Positions 35,998-45,568 of a stretch of 64,000 bases of DNA are shown here, one piece after another. Each line of letters begins with the position of its first letter. Position 1 is the first letter of the stretch. The DNA comes from an uncultured Clostridia bacterium (lineage in GTDB: Bacteria > Bacillota > Clostridia > Christensenellales > Borkfalkiaceae), in contig CAKNQN010000001.1 of NCBI GenBank assembly GCA_930990665.1, forward strand, positions 62,001 through 126,000. Reading direction: 5' to 3'. The notes beneath the pieces were generated by a model that did not search any database, was not told where the DNA came from, and saw only the letters and a list, made by a program, of their open reading frames with translations. The translations under genes and the position numbers were made by a program.

Positions 35998-37056
35998 ATG
36001 ACCAGACAGATCCGAGTGGGGGGCGTCACGGTGGGGGGCGGAGCGCCCGTGCGCATCCAGTCGATGACGACGACGCCCACCTGTGACACGGAAAAGACGC
36101 TCGCGCAGATCCGCCGTCTGGCGGAAGCGGGCTGTGAGATCGTGCGCGTCGCCGTGCGCGACGAACGCGATGCCCGCGCCATCCGCAGGATTCGGGACGC
36201 ATCGCCCCTTCCCGTGGTGGCGGACATCCATTTTTCGGCGGAACTCGCCGTCCTGGCCGTGGAGAGCGGGGCGGACAAAGTGCGCATCAATCCCGGCAAC
36301 GTGGGGGGCGAGGCGCAGATCCGGAGGGTAGCGGACTGCGTGAAGGCGCACAACATCCCCGTCCGAGTCGGTTCCAATACGGGAAGCATCGAAAAGGGGT
36401 ATCTGGAAAAGTACGGCCGTTCGGCGCGCGCGCTCGTGGAGAGCGCCCTGGCGGATGCCGCGATCTTTGAAAAATACGGCGTACACGATCTCTGCATTTC
36501 GGTCAAGGCGTCTTCCGTTCCGCTCACGGTGGAGGCGTATACGCTGCTCAACTCGCGCGCCGACTATCCGCTGCATCTGGGGGTCACCGAGGCGGGCACG
36601 AAGGAGAGCGGCGTCGTAAAGAGCAGCATCGGTATCGGGTCGCTCTTGTTGCGCGGCATCGGCGATACCATCCGCGTCTCCCTGACGGACGATCCCGTGG
36701 AAGAGATCTATGCCGCCAAGCGCATTCTGCGCGCGTGCGGTTTGGAAAAAGATTTTGTTGAGGTCGTCGCATGTCCGACCTGCGGTCGGTGCGAGTGGAA
36801 CAGCATGGCGCTGGCGCAGGAGGTGGAGCGCCGCACGTTCGGCTGCAAAAAGAGGCTGAAAGTGGCGGTGATGGGCTGTGTGGTGAACGGCCCGGGCGAA
36901 GCGAAAGACTGTGACATCGGCATTGCGGGCGGAAAGGGTTCGTGCGTGATCTTCCGATACGGCGAGCCGGTCCGCACCGTTTCCGCGGATCGGGCGGCGG
37001 AAGAGTTTCTGGCGGAGCTTTCGCGCCGACTGGATGAAAATGGAGAGGAGAAATGA
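35998..37056 (+). CDS. ispG: 4-hydroxy-3-methylbut-2-en-1-yl diphosphate synthase
   Basis: 352 residues. IQSMTTTPT near the N-terminus, ADIHF, RINPGNVGG, and the [4Fe-4S] ligands in ACPTCGRCEWN and in the CVVNGPGEAK region. Penultimate enzyme of the MEP isoprenoid pathway. GAGGAGGGAGC precedes ATG 35998. Overlaps the next gene by four bases (ATGA). Confidence 0.96.
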   Translation: MTRQIRVGGVTVGGGAPVRIQSMTTTPTCDTEKTLAQIRRLAEAGCEIVRVAVRDERDARAIRRIRDASPLPVVADIHFSAELAVLAVESGADKVRINPGNVGGEAQIRRVADCVKAHNIPVRVGSNTGSIEKGYLEKYGRSARALVESALADAAIFEKYGVHDLCISVKASSVPLTVEAYTLLNSRADYPLHLGVTEAGTKESGVVKSSIGIGSLLLRGIGDTIRVSLTDDPVEEIYAAKRILRACGLEKDFVEVVACPTCGRCEWNSMALAQEVERRTFGCKKRLKVAVMGCVVNGPGEAKDCDIGIAGGKGSCVIFRYGEPVRTVSADRAAEEFLAELSRRLDENGEEK

Positions 37057-38618
37057 CACAGGATGAATTTATGCGGCGGCTGCACGAGCGGGAGGGGCTC
37101 CGCAGCGCCGTACTGAACAAGATCACGGTGGACAGGTCGGCGCGCTCCTGCGTGTTCGGCATCGTCACCGATGTACCGTATACCGAAGAGGACGAAAAGG
37201 CGGCGGCCGCGCTTGCGCGCGAAGCGGTTCCCGCCACTCTGCGCACGGGCGTGCGCATCGTAAAACTTTCCGCAGATCCGCAGATCGTGCGGAAGAAGAT
37301 CATGCAGCACCTTTCCGAAAGCCACCGCGCCGCGGCCGCGTGCATCGCGGAGGAAGACATCGAGGTGAGCACGGAAGGGGACACGGCGGAGTTCCGCCTG
37401 GGCGTAGACGCCGCCGAGCGTGGGTTCTTTGAAAAGAACGAGGGGCTGATCCCCGGGATCGTCCGCATGCTCGAGCGGAATTTCTGCAAAAAATTCCGCG
37501 GCGTGCTCGTCGACAAGGTCAAGCCCGAGCGCGGCGACGAGGAGGACGAGGAGCCGGAGGAGACCTTTGACTACCGCCCTTCGCGCACCTTCCCCGTCGC
37601 CGATTTCGAGGCAATCGACGAGGCGGAGGTGCCCAAGACGGCCACCTACATAGCCGACTGCGATTTTGCCAGCGAATCGCTGACCGTCTGCGGGGAGATC
37701 CTCTTTATCCAGGAGCGCACCTCGCGGCCGAAGACGGATGAAAAGGGGGAGGTCGTGCGGGAAGGCAAGCCCTATCTGCGGTTCACCATTTCGGACACGA
37801 CGGGCAAGCTGACCTTTTCCTATTATCCTCGCAAAAAGACGGAGGAGAAGATCCGCGCGCTGAAAGAGGGTGACCGCATCGTCTGCACGGGGCGGATGGA
37901 ACTGTACAAAGATCAGCTCAGCTTTGTGGCGCGGTACATCAACCGCGGCTCGATGCCGCAGGATTTTGTGCCCGAAGCGCGTCCCTCGAAGGCGCTGCCC
38001 GCGCGCTATACGAAGGTCTTTCCGGAAAAGCTCGTCGATTACGACCAGCTCAGCCTGTTCGGACAGAGCGACCTTCCGCCCGACCTCGTGAACAATACCT
38101 TCGTGGTCTTCGACCTGGAAACCACGGGCCTCGTGAATACTCCCGCGAGCGGGAAGATGGACGCGATCACCGAGATCGGCGCGGTCAAGATCGAAAACGG
38201 CGAGATCCGCGAAAAGTTTACCACGCTCGTCAACCCCGAGCGCAAGCTCGACGAAGAGATCGTGCGCCTGACGGGCATCACCGACGACATGCTCAAAGAC
38301 GCGCCCAAGATCGGGGAAGTGATCGGCGATTTCTGCAAATTCTGCGACGGGTGTCTGCTGGTGGGGCACAACGTGCAGTTCGACTATAAGTTCGTGCGCT
38401 ACTATGCCGAGCAGGAAGAGTACGCTTTCGAGCACAAGACGTACGACACGATGACCCTCGCGCAGAGCATGCTTTTTCTGCCCAATTACAAGCTGAATAC
38501 CCTGGCGGATTACTACGGGATCTCTTTCAACCATCACCGCGCCTGGGCGGACGCGCACACGACGGCAAAAATATTTATCGAGCTGATTAAAGCGAAAAAA
38601 TGCTTGCCAAAAAATTAG
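37053..38618 (+). CDS. PolC-derived 3'-5' exonuclease lacking PHP and polymerase domains
   Basis: 521 residues. The first ~300 resemble the N-terminal domains and OB fold of PolC. Residues ~348-515 are a DnaQ-type exonuclease (DLETTG at 354-359, HNVQFD ending at 444, HHRAWAD 494-500), most like PolC. In full PolC the exonuclease is inserted in a PHP domain and followed by the polymerase; here the PHP is replaced by a ~40-residue linker holding QLSLF (332-336), an exact beta-clamp motif. The frame stops cleanly after the exonuclease. It occupies the usual polC position (after ispG, before rimP), so it is probably a reduced PolC working as a separate clamp-bound proofreader. Coupled to ispG. 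Confidence 0.85.
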   Translation: MTQDEFMRRLHEREGLRSAVLNKITVDRSARSCVFGIVTDVPYTEEDEKAAAALAREAVPATLRTGVRIVKLSADPQIVRKKIMQHLSESHRAAAACIAEEDIEVSTEGDTAEFRLGVDAAERGFFEKNEGLIPGIVRMLERNFCKKFRGVLVDKVKPERGDEEDEEPEETFDYRPSRTFPVADFEAIDEAEVPKTATYIADCDFASESLTVCGEILFIQERTSRPKTDEKGEVVREGKPYLRFTISDTTGKLTFSYYPRKKTEEKIRALKEGDRIVCTGRMELYKDQLSFVARYINRGSMPQDFVPEARPSKALPARYTKVFPEKLVDYDQLSLFGQSDLPPDLVNNTFVVFDLETTGLVNTPASGKMDAITEIGAVKIENGEIREKFTTLVNPERKLDEEIVRLTGITDDMLKDAPKIGEVIGDFCKFCDGCLLVGHNVQFDYKFVRYYAEQEEYAFEHKTYDTMTLAQSMLFLPNYKLNTLADYYGISFNHHRAWADAHTTAKIFIELIKAKKCLPKN

Positions 38619-38632
38619 CGATATGGTATAAT
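38604..38632 (+). promoter_or_regulatory. Promoter of the rimP-nusA-infB operon
   Basis: TTGCCA, 17-base spacer, TATAAT, overlapping the 3' end of the exonuclease gene. The same hexamers occur before the tRNA gene at 50784. Confidence 0.85.
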
Positions 38633-38659
38633 TGACATACTGAATACTGTATGCTGGGA

Positions 38660-38691
38660 TTGAGAGTGGGGTTCTGCTCTCAAATCTTTTT
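38660..38691 (+). terminator. Attenuator-like terminator in the rimP leader
   Basis: TTGAGAG / CTCTCAA stem with a ten-base loop, then ATCTTTTT. It lies between the promoter and the ribosome site of rimP, so it can only act by attenuation or read-through control of the operon. Confidence 0.7.
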
Positions 38692-38717
38692 ATGTGAAGG
38701 ATTTTTCGGAGGAAGAC

Positions 38718-39191
38718 ATGAAGGTAAAACCGGTGCAGGAGATCGAGCAGGCGCTCGCGGCCGTGGCGCAGGAAGTCGGCGTGGAGATCTACGCGGTCGA
38801 GTTCCGGCAGGGCCGGAACCCTTCGCTGACGGTGTATCTCGACACCCCGCGCGAAGGGGGCATCGATCTGGACACCTGTGAAAAATTTCATAACGCCGCC
38901 GATCCCGTGCTCGACGAGCTGGACCCGACGTACGGCCAGCCGTACACGCTGAACGTGAGCAGTCCGGGGCTGGACAGACCTTTCCGCAAGCCGTCCGACT
39001 TCGAGCGGAACATGAACAAAAAGGTGGAAGTCAAGCTGTATGCGCCCCGCAAGGGCGAGAAATTTTTCGAAGCGGTGCTGCGCGGGTATGATCCCGTGGG
39101 CGGGAACGTCACGCTGGAAAAGGGGGAGGAAGTGTTTAAGCTCAACCTCACCCAGATCGTGAAGATATCGCAGGCGATCGACTTCGACTGA
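38718..39191 (+). CDS. rimP: Ribosome maturation factor RimP
   Basis: 157 residues. The YxVNVSSPGLDRPFRKPSDF-type central motif is present as LNVSSPGLDRPF near residue 90, with a SH3-like C-terminal domain. Needed for 30S subunit maturation. ATG 38718 follows CGGAGGAAG. First gene of the transcription/translation operon. Confidence 0.95.
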   Translation: MKVKPVQEIEQALAAVAQEVGVEIYAVEFRQGRNPSLTVYLDTPREGGIDLDTCEKFHNAADPVLDELDPTYGQPYTLNVSSPGLDRPFRKPSDFERNMNKKVEVKLYAPRKGEKFFEAVLRGYDPVGGNVTLEKGEEVFKLNLTQIVKISQAIDFD

Positions 39192-39296
39192 GCGCATCCG
39201 CGCGAAAAAGAGCGGGGAACGGAAATGTGTTCCCGCGAAAGGGTGACAGGATCACGGAAAAATCGTTGCAATCGATAATTATTTGAGGAGAAGACA

Positions 39297-40418
39297 ATGG
39301 TAAGCAAGGAATTCTTCGAGGCGCTTGCAGATCTCGAAACGGAAAAGGGTATCAAGAGCGAGGTGTTCATAGAGGCGCTGCGCGGCGCGCTCATTTCCGC
39401 CTATAAGAAGCAGTTTGAAGGCGGAGCCGGCGAAGTGGATGTGCGCATCAATCCGGAAAAGAACAGCATCCGTTATTTTACCGTAAAGACGGCGGTGGAC
39501 GAGGTCACCGACCGTGAAAAGGAGATCTCCGTAGCCGACGCGCAGCTGATCAAGAAGAGCTACAAGGCGGGCGATCTTGTCTACGAAGAGTTCACGCCCA
39601 AGGATTTCGGGCGCATCGCCGCGCAGACGGCGCGCCAGGTGATCCTGCAAAAGCTGCACGAAACCGAGCGGGACAACACCCTCACCGAATTTTCGGATAA
39701 GAAGGACGAACTTCTCACGGGCGTGGTGCGCAAGGTGGACGCCCGCAACGTGTATGTCGAACTGGGCAAAGGACAGATCGAGGGCGTGATGCTCCCGCAG
39801 GACCAGGTGCCCGGCGAGAGGTACGAAGTCAACGACCGTATCAAAGTTTACGTCAAGAACATCAAGAGCGGCGGGCGCGGCACGCAGGTGCTCGTATCGC
39901 GCACGGCGGCTGGCTTTGTGAAGCGGCTTTTCGAAGAGGAAGTGCCCGAGATCAAGTCGGGCGTAGTCGTGATCAAGGCGATCTCGCGCGAGGCGGGCCA
40001 GCGCACGAAAATGGCCATTTACAGCACCGATCCGCAGGTAGACGCCGTGGGCGCATGCGTGGGCAACAAGGGTTCGCGCGTCAACGCCGTAGTCGCGGAA
40101 CTGGGCGGCGAGAAGGTGGACATCATCCAGTGGAGCGAAAACCCGCTGGAATTCATCGCCAAGGCGCTTTCCCCGGCGAAGGTGATCTCGGTCACGCAGA
40201 TCGACGAGAAATCGGCGATCGCCGTCGTGCCCGACGACAAGCTGTCGCTGGCGATCGGCCGCGACGGGCAGAATGCACGGCTTGCGGCGCGGCTGACGGG
40301 CTGGAAGATCGACGTCAAGAGCGAGAGCGCCGCATCCAGGATGGAAGAGCTCCGCAACATCGGCAGGGAAGAAGAGCCGGAGTTTGCGGAAGAGGAGAAC
40401 CGGGACGCACAGGAGTGA
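39297..40418 (+). CDS. nusA: Transcription termination/antitermination protein NusA
   Basis: 373 residues. N-terminal RNA polymerase-binding domain, S1 domain (LLTGVVRKVDARNVYVELG), then KH1 and KH2 (VGACVGNKGSRVNAV; LAIGRDGQNARLAARLTGW). Lacks the C-terminal repeats of E. coli NusA, as usual for Firmicutes. Acidic tail. GAGGAGAAG precedes ATG 39297. Confidence 0.97.
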   Translation: MVSKEFFEALADLETEKGIKSEVFIEALRGALISAYKKQFEGGAGEVDVRINPEKNSIRYFTVKTAVDEVTDREKEISVADAQLIKKSYKAGDLVYEEFTPKDFGRIAAQTARQVILQKLHETERDNTLTEFSDKKDELLTGVVRKVDARNVYVELGKGQIEGVMLPQDQVPGERYEVNDRIKVYVKNIKSGGRGTQVLVSRTAAGFVKRLFEEEVPEIKSGVVVIKAISREAGQRTKMAIYSTDPQVDAVGACVGNKGSRVNAVVAELGGEKVDIIQWSENPLEFIAKALSPAKVISVTQIDEKSAIAVVPDDKLSLAIGRDGQNARLAARLTGWKIDVKSESAASRMEELRNIGREEEPEFAEEENRDAQE

Positions 40419-40442
40419 TGTGCCGGCGAGCGAGGAAGAGCC

Positions 40443-40712
40443 ATGAAGGTCAAAAAGATCCCGATGCGCATGTGCATCGCCTGCCATGAAATGAAGCCGA
40501 AAAAGGAGATGCTGCGCGTCGTCAAGCCCAAGGAAGGGGACGTGTTCATCGATTTTTCGGGGAAGGCGGCGGGACGGGGCGCCTATGTCTGCGACGACCC
40601 GGCATGCATCCGGAAACTCCGCAAGGCGCGCCTTCTGAACAAGACCTTTTCGGCGGATATCCCCCTGTCGGTCTACGACAGGATCGAGGAGGATTTCCTT
40701 GCAAAGAAGTAA
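40443..40712 (+). CDS. ylxR: YlxR-family RNA-binding protein (RnpM)
   Basis: 89 residues. MRMCIACHEMKPKKEMLRVV with two Cys, and GRGAYVCDD...C, the DUF448/YlxR signature. Related proteins bind RNase P RNA (RnpM). Its 3' end overlaps the ylxQ start. Confidence 0.93.
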   Translation: MKVKKIPMRMCIACHEMKPKKEMLRVVKPKEGDVFIDFSGKAAGRGAYVCDDPACIRKLRKARLLNKTFSADIPLSVYDRIEEDFLAKK

Positions 40713-41025
40713 ATCGGAAACGTACGTCGGTTTTTGTGTGCGGGCGGGCAAGCTCACCTGCGGGTTCGACGCGGTGTCGCACCTGCATAAAGAGGTGTAC
40801 CTGCTGCTGCTTTGCGGCACCGCCTCGGAAAATGCCCGGCGCGAAGCATACAAACTGAAAAATAAATTGGGCTGCGAGCTGCTCCTTGCGACGGGAAAGA
40901 CGCTGGAGGAGATCACGGGCAGGGCAAACTGCAAGCTCGTCGCAGTGAGAGACAGAGAATTGGCAAAAGCGATTTTGTCGGCTGAAGACGATATTTTCAC
41001 AACTTATTCGGGAGGCAACAGGTAA
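40699..41025 (+). CDS. ylxQ: L7Ae-family ribosomal protein YlxQ
   Basis: 108 residues of the L7Ae/L30e fold ([30 protein letters not shown]). Starts with TTG at 40699, chosen for GAGGAGG six bases before it and because it matches the usual length; no closer ATG exists. RNA-binding; exact role unknown. Between ylxR and infB, as in most Firmicutes. Confidence 0.9.
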   Translation: MQRSKSETYVGFCVRAGKLTCGFDAVSHLHKEVYLLLLCGTASENARREAYKLKNKLGCELLLATGKTLEEITGRANCKLVAVRDRELAKAILSAEDDIFTTYSGGNR

Positions 41026-41029
41026 GCAC

Positions 41030-43870
41030 ATGGCAGAGGCTGAAAAAAGGTACAAGAATATTGAAGAGATCGACGCCCTTCTCGGCGAAAAAGGCGTTTC
41101 CGCACTGCTGAAAAACGTACAGAACACGGAAAAGAAAGTGGGGGATATCCTCCGCAAACTTTCCGAATACGAAGCGGCGGCAAAACAGCGTGCGGCCGAA
41201 GAGGCTGCGCGCGCCGAAGCGGATGCGTCCGTACAGCCTGTTCCCGAAGAAAAGAGTGCCGCCGCTCCCGAAAAGCCGCAGCCCGCGGCGGAAGAGTCCG
41301 CGGCCAAGCCCGCCGCAGTGAAGGCGGAAGAAAAGCCGCAGCCCGCGGCGGAGCATACAAAAGTGAAGGAAGAGCTCCCCGCGCCCGAGCAGGCACCCGC
41401 GCCCGAAAAGCCGGCAGAAAAGCCCGCTGCGCAAAAGCCTGCGGCCCCCGCACCCGAAGAGCCTGCGGAAAAGCCTGCCGCGCAAAAGCCCGCGGCCCCC
41501 GCGCCCGAAAAGCCTGCGGAAAAACCTGCCGCAGAACAGGCGGCGCCTGCCGCGGAAAAGCCTGCTGAAAAGCCGGCCGCGGAAAAACCTGCCGCAGAGA
41601 AACCTGCGGAAAAGCCTGCACCCCGTCCGGGGCAGGCCAACGTCGTGGAAAAGAAAAACGGCACCACGATCATCAGCACGAAATATGCCGACCCGAAGAT
41701 GCGCGAGCAGATGCGGGCGACGTTTATCAACACCGATCGCCGCCGCGGCGATCGCGGCGCGGCAACGCGTCCCGCGCCCGCCGGCGGCACGTCGAGAGGC
41801 CCCGCGAGCGCTACTTCTCCGCGCCCGCAGCAGCGTCCTCCTCTTTCTTCGCGCCCCGCAGGGGCAAGGCCGGCAGGGCCCCGTTTTGCCGCGGCGCCCG
41901 CTCCCGTTCCCGCACCTTCGAAGACTTTCACGACGCCCGCCAAGAAGAAGGCGGCCTATGAAAAGCCTTACGTTGAAAAACAGCGCACGATGAACAAGCG
42001 CGCGCTCGTCAAACAGCAGGTCTCCGTATCCGATTTCGACGAAGATAAGAGCGGGTACAGGAAGCTCCGTGTGAAGAAGCAGAAACAACAGGCGGTGCAG
42101 ACGATCAAGATCGATCACGCCGTTGTCACGACGGAGAACATTCCGCTGAAAGTGCTCAGCGAAAAACTGGGCATCACGGCAGTCGACATCACCAAGCGCC
42201 TCTTCAAAGAGGGGATCGCCAAGACGATCAACGATTCGATCGATTACGATACCGCAGCCTATATCGCGTCCGACCTCGGCATCGAGCTGGAATATAAGCC
42301 CGAAAAGACGGCCGAAGAGGCGCTCGACGAAATTTATAACATGGAAGCGGGCGGAGACGAAAACACCATCATCCGTCCTCCCGTCGTCACGGTCATGGGT
42401 CACGTCGACCACGGCAAGACTTCGCTTCTCGACAAGATCCGCAGCACGAACGTCACGTCGGGCGAGGCGGGCGGCATCACCCAGCACATCGGCGCCTATT
42501 CGGTGACAGTGAAGGGCAAGACCATCACCTTCCTGGATACCCCCGGTCACGAAGCCTTTACGGCCATGCGTGCGCGCGGCGCATCCGTCACGGATATCGT
42601 CGTGCTCGTGGTGGCGGCAGACGACGGCATCATGCCGCAGACGGTGGAGGCGATCAATCACGCCAAGGCGGCGGACGTCCCCATCATCGTGGCCGTGAAC
42701 AAGATGGATAAACCCGAGGCGAATCTCGACAGGGTGAAACAGGGGCTTACCAACAACGGGCTCGTGCCCGAAGAGTGGGGCGGCGACACGATCGTCGTAC
42801 CCGTATCCGCCAAGACGGGGGCGGGCATCGAGGAACTTCTCGACGCGATCAACCTCGTGGCGGAAGTCAAAGAACTGAAAGCCAATCCGAACAAGATGGC
42901 GCGCGGCGTCATCATCGAAGCCAAACTGGATAAGGGCAAGGGCCCCATGGCGTCCGTGCTCATCCAGAACGGCACGCTGCACACGGGCGACAACGTGATC
43001 TCCGGCACGACTACCGGCCGCGTGCGCGCCATGCTCGACGACAAAGGCCGCATGGTCAAGTCGGCGGGGCCTTCGATGGCCGTGTCCGTGCTCGGCCTGG
43101 AAGAGGTCCCCAACGCGGGCGACTCCATCATCGCCGTCGAAGAAGACAAGCTGATGAAGCAGGTACAGGACGAGCGCAAGCGCAAAGAGAGCGAGTCGAT
43201 GGTGAAATCGCAGACCCGCGTGACGCTCGACGACGTGTTCGGCAAGATCGCCGAAGGCAAGATCAAGGGCCTCAACATCATCGTCAAGGGCGATGTGCAG
43301 GGCTCGGTCGAGGCGGTCAAACAGTCGCTTCTGAAACTTTCGAACGACGAAGTACGCGTGAATGTCCTGCACAGCGGTGCGGGCGCGATCAACGAATCGG
43401 ACGTCATGCTCGCCGATTCTTCCAACGCGATCATCGTGGGATTCAACGTGCGTCCGGACACCAAGGCGAAGGCGCTCGCGGAAAAGAGCCACGTCGACGT
43501 GCGCACCTACCGCATCATTTACGAGCTGCTCGACGATATCCAGGCGGCGCTCAAGGGCATGCTTGCGCCCAAGTACCGCGAAGTGCTGACGGGCAAGTGC
43601 GACGTATTGCAGACCTTCCGCATCACGGGGGTGGGCATGGTCGCAGGCTGCTACGTCACTGAAGGCAAGATCGTCCGCAACGGCAAACTGCGCATCTACC
43701 GCGACGACGTGATGATCGTGGAGGGCGCCGTCCGCCAGCTCAAGCGCTTCAAGGACGACGTGAAGGAAGTATCCGGCGGCTTTGAATGCGGCGTCAGCAT
43801 CGACGGCTTCGACGGCATCCAGGTCGGCGACGTCATCGAGTGCTACATTACCGAAGAGATCCCCGCATAA
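41030..43870 (+). CDS. infB: Translation initiation factor IF-2
   Basis: 946 residues. The N-terminal ~320 residues are disordered and rich in Ala, Pro, Glu and Lys, with near-repeats of [14 protein letters not shown]. The GTPase core follows: [10 protein letters not shown] (G1), [17 protein letters not shown] (G3), NKMDK (G4) and SAKTG (G5), then domains II-IV. Delivers fMet-tRNA to the 30S subunit. The GGAGG at 41011-41015 is rather far (14 bases) from ATG 41030. Last large gene before rbfA. Confidence 0.97.
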   Translation: MAEAEKRYKNIEEIDALLGEKGVSALLKNVQNTEKKVGDILRKLSEYEAAAKQRAAEEAARAEADASVQPVPEEKSAAAPEKPQPAAEESAAKPAAVKAEEKPQPAAEHTKVKEELPAPEQAPAPEKPAEKPAAQKPAAPAPEEPAEKPAAQKPAAPAPEKPAEKPAAEQAAPAAEKPAEKPAAEKPAAEKPAEKPAPRPGQANVVEKKNGTTIISTKYADPKMREQMRATFINTDRRRGDRGAATRPAPAGGTSRGPASATSPRPQQRPPLSSRPAGARPAGPRFAAAPAPVPAPSKTFTTPAKKKAAYEKPYVEKQRTMNKRALVKQQVSVSDFDEDKSGYRKLRVKKQKQQAVQTIKIDHAVVTTENIPLKVLSEKLGITAVDITKRLFKEGIAKTINDSIDYDTAAYIASDLGIELEYKPEKTAEEALDEIYNMEAGGDENTIIRPPVVTVMGHVDHGKTSLLDKIRSTNVTSGEAGGITQHIGAYSVTVKGKTITFLDTPGHEAFTAMRARGASVTDIVVLVVAADDGIMPQTVEAINHAKAADVPIIVAVNKMDKPEANLDRVKQGLTNNGLVPEEWGGDTIVVPVSAKTGAGIEELLDAINLVAEVKELKANPNKMARGVIIEAKLDKGKGPMASVLIQNGTLHTGDNVISGTTTGRVRAMLDDKGRMVKSAGPSMAVSVLGLEEVPNAGDSIIAVEEDKLMKQVQDERKRKESESMVKSQTRVTLDDVFGKIAEGKIKGLNIIVKGDVQGSVEAVKQSLLKLSNDEVRVNVLHSGAGAINESDVMLADSSNAIIVGFNVRPDTKAKALAEKSHVDVRTYRIIYELLDDIQAALKGMLAPKYREVLTGKCDVLQTFRITGVGMVAGCYVTEGKIVRNGKLRIYRDDVMIVEGAVRQLKRFKDDVKEVSGGFECGVSIDGFDGIQVGDVIECYITEEIPA
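41400..41630 (+). repeat. Coding repeat in infB N-terminus (Ala/Pro/Glu/Lys)
   Basis: Near-identical stretches encoding [15 protein letters not shown] and AEKPAAEKP follow one another four to five times. Base identity between copies is high, suggesting recent slippage. Confidence 0.75.
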
Positions 43871-43926
43871 GCGGCAAGACAGCTTGCGGCCGGGCGGGTG
43901 TAACGACAGTCAAGGAGGCAGCGAGT

Positions 43927-44325
43927 ATGAAATCGCTTCGCGGCGAACGCCTCTCCGCCGAATACCAGAAGGCGGTGTATGAGGTCATTTCCACCAAGCT
44001 CAAAGACAAGACCGGCCGCATCCGTGGCATCGTCAGCATCACCAAGGCGGACGTCTCGCCCGATCTGAAAAACGCGAAGATCTGGGTGAGCGTGTACGGC
44101 AGGAACGCGGAGGAAAGCGCGGCCACCTTTACCGCCATCTGCGAAAATGCGGGCTTTATCCGCCACGAACTGGCGCAGATGATGCGCATGCGCACCGTGC
44201 CCGAACTTCATTTTCTGCGCGACGGCACCATGGAATACGGCGACAAGATCGACAGGCTCATCCGTCAGATTCACAAGGACGAGCCCGCGGATGGGGAAGG
44301 CAAAGAGAGAGACGAGGAGAACTGA
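43927..44325 (+). CDS. rbfA: Ribosome-binding factor A
   Basis: 132 residues with the KH-like RbfA fold (ERLSAEYQKAVYEVIS, ITKADVSPDLKNAKIWVSV, PELHFLRDGTMEYGDKIDRLI). Cold-adaptation factor acting on 16S rRNA 5' helix. AAGGAGG precedes ATG 43927. The acidic tail is poorly conserved. Confidence 0.95.
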   Translation: MKSLRGERLSAEYQKAVYEVISTKLKDKTGRIRGIVSITKADVSPDLKNAKIWVSVYGRNAEESAATFTAICENAGFIRHELAQMMRMRTVPELHFLRDGTMEYGDKIDRLIRQIHKDEPADGEGKERDEEN

Positions 44326-44327
44326 AT

Positions 44328-45284
44328 TTGACGCTGGAAGAGATCGCCCGACAACTGAAGAAGTACAAGAGCGCGGCCATTTTCTGTCATATGCGCCCGG
44401 ACGGAGACACGTTGGGTGCGGCGATGGGGCTGAAATGGCTTCTGGAAAGCGGCGGCGCGCGTTGCAGTGTGGTTTGTGAAAGCCCCGTTCCCGAAAAGTT
44501 TTTCTTTCTGGAAGGATTCCGGGAAGTGGGCATGGCGCCGTCCGGCGCGGAAGAGGCGTATATTGCCATCGATTGCAGCGACGTTTATCGGCTGGGGGCG
44601 CTCGGCGAGACGTTTGAGCGCGCCAAAAAACCGAAATTCAACATCGATCATCATATTTCCAACTCCCGTTTCGGCGATTTCGTTTACGTAGAGGACTGTG
44701 CGGCGACCTGCGAGATCGTCTCGCTTTTGGCAGAGTATTTCGACACGCCGCTATCGCCGACCGCTGCCGACTATCTGATGACGGGCCTGAGCTCGGATAC
44801 GGGCAACTTTGCACACCAGAACGTCACCGAACGCACCTTTCTGTGCGCGGCGAGGCTCATGGCACGCGGGGCGGATATCCATCGCATCCAGTACAATATG
44901 TTCAAAAAGCAGTCGGCCGCACGCGCCTTGCTGTTCGGGCGGACGATGAGCGGGATCCGCTATCTGCTCGACGGCCGTTTTGCGGTGATCAGCATATCGC
45001 GCAGACAGATGGAAGAGTGCAGAGCCACCTCCGATCTTACGGAAGGGTTCATCGATTTTCCGCTCTCTGTCGACGGGGTGGAGGTCGCGGCCTGTCTTTT
45101 GGAAACGGCAGACGAGCGTTACAAGATCTCCCTGCGCTCCAAGGGCCGCGCCGACGTGAATGCCGTGGCGGCGACGTACGGCGGCGGCGGGCATATCCTC
45201 GCCAGCGGCTGTATGCTGAACGGTTCACTCGAAGAAGTGATCGACAAACTGCGCTTCACCGTTTCGCAGTATCTCGAAACGTAA
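44328..45284 (+). CDS. nrnA: DHH-family oligoribonuclease / pAp phosphatase
   Basis: 318 residues. Metal-binding DHH-family motifs: FCHMRPDGDTLGAA, IDCSD, DHHISN and TGLSSDTGNF; the DHHA1 domain at the C-terminus holds GGGGHILASGC. Degrades nano-RNAs and pAp. TTG 44328 is chosen because GAGGAGA lies seven bases upstream and there is no ATG near. Fits the rbfA-nrnA-truB order. Confidence 0.93.
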   Translation: MTLEEIARQLKKYKSAAIFCHMRPDGDTLGAAMGLKWLLESGGARCSVVCESPVPEKFFFLEGFREVGMAPSGAEEAYIAIDCSDVYRLGALGETFERAKKPKFNIDHHISNSRFGDFVYVEDCAATCEIVSLLAEYFDTPLSPTAADYLMTGLSSDTGNFAHQNVTERTFLCAARLMARGADIHRIQYNMFKKQSAARALLFGRTMSGIRYLLDGRFAVISISRRQMEECRATSDLTEGFIDFPLSVDGVEVAACLLETADERYKISLRSKGRADVNAVAATYGGGGHILASGCMLNGSLEEVIDKLRFTVSQYLET

Positions 45285-45293
45285 GCGCTTTGC

Positions 45294-45324
45294 GGGCGCC
45301 GGCGGCGCCCTTTCTCTTATTTTC
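45294..45324 (+). terminator. Terminator after nrnA
   Basis: GGGCGCC-GGC-GGCGCCC followed by TTTCTCTTATTTT. Confidence 0.75.
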
Positions 45325-45558
45325 AATTTTTTTGCCCGCGCGTCTGCTTTCAAACGGTTCGCGCGCGCTTTCAAAATCTTGCCGGTCTGTGCGGCCACAT
45401 TCCTGGGTTTCGTTTTGCACGTTTTTCGGTTTTGCCCGGATGTGGGCCATAGGACCATGTTTGCACGATCTGCACTTTTTTCGGTTTTTGTCCGGTGATT
45501 TGATTTCTTGCATGCAGCCTGCATAAAAGCGGCAAAGCCCGAACGCGAGGGGAAGGAC
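45325..45558. other. Intergenic region between nrnA and truB
   Basis: No gene. Two imperfect copies of TGCAC(G/T)TTTTTCGGTTTT lie at 45416-45440 and 45471-45495, and ATGCAG-C-CTGCAT at 45512-45524 is a small palindrome. No promoter of good quality was identified. Confidence 0.5.
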
Positions 45559-45568
45559 GGAGGTTCTT

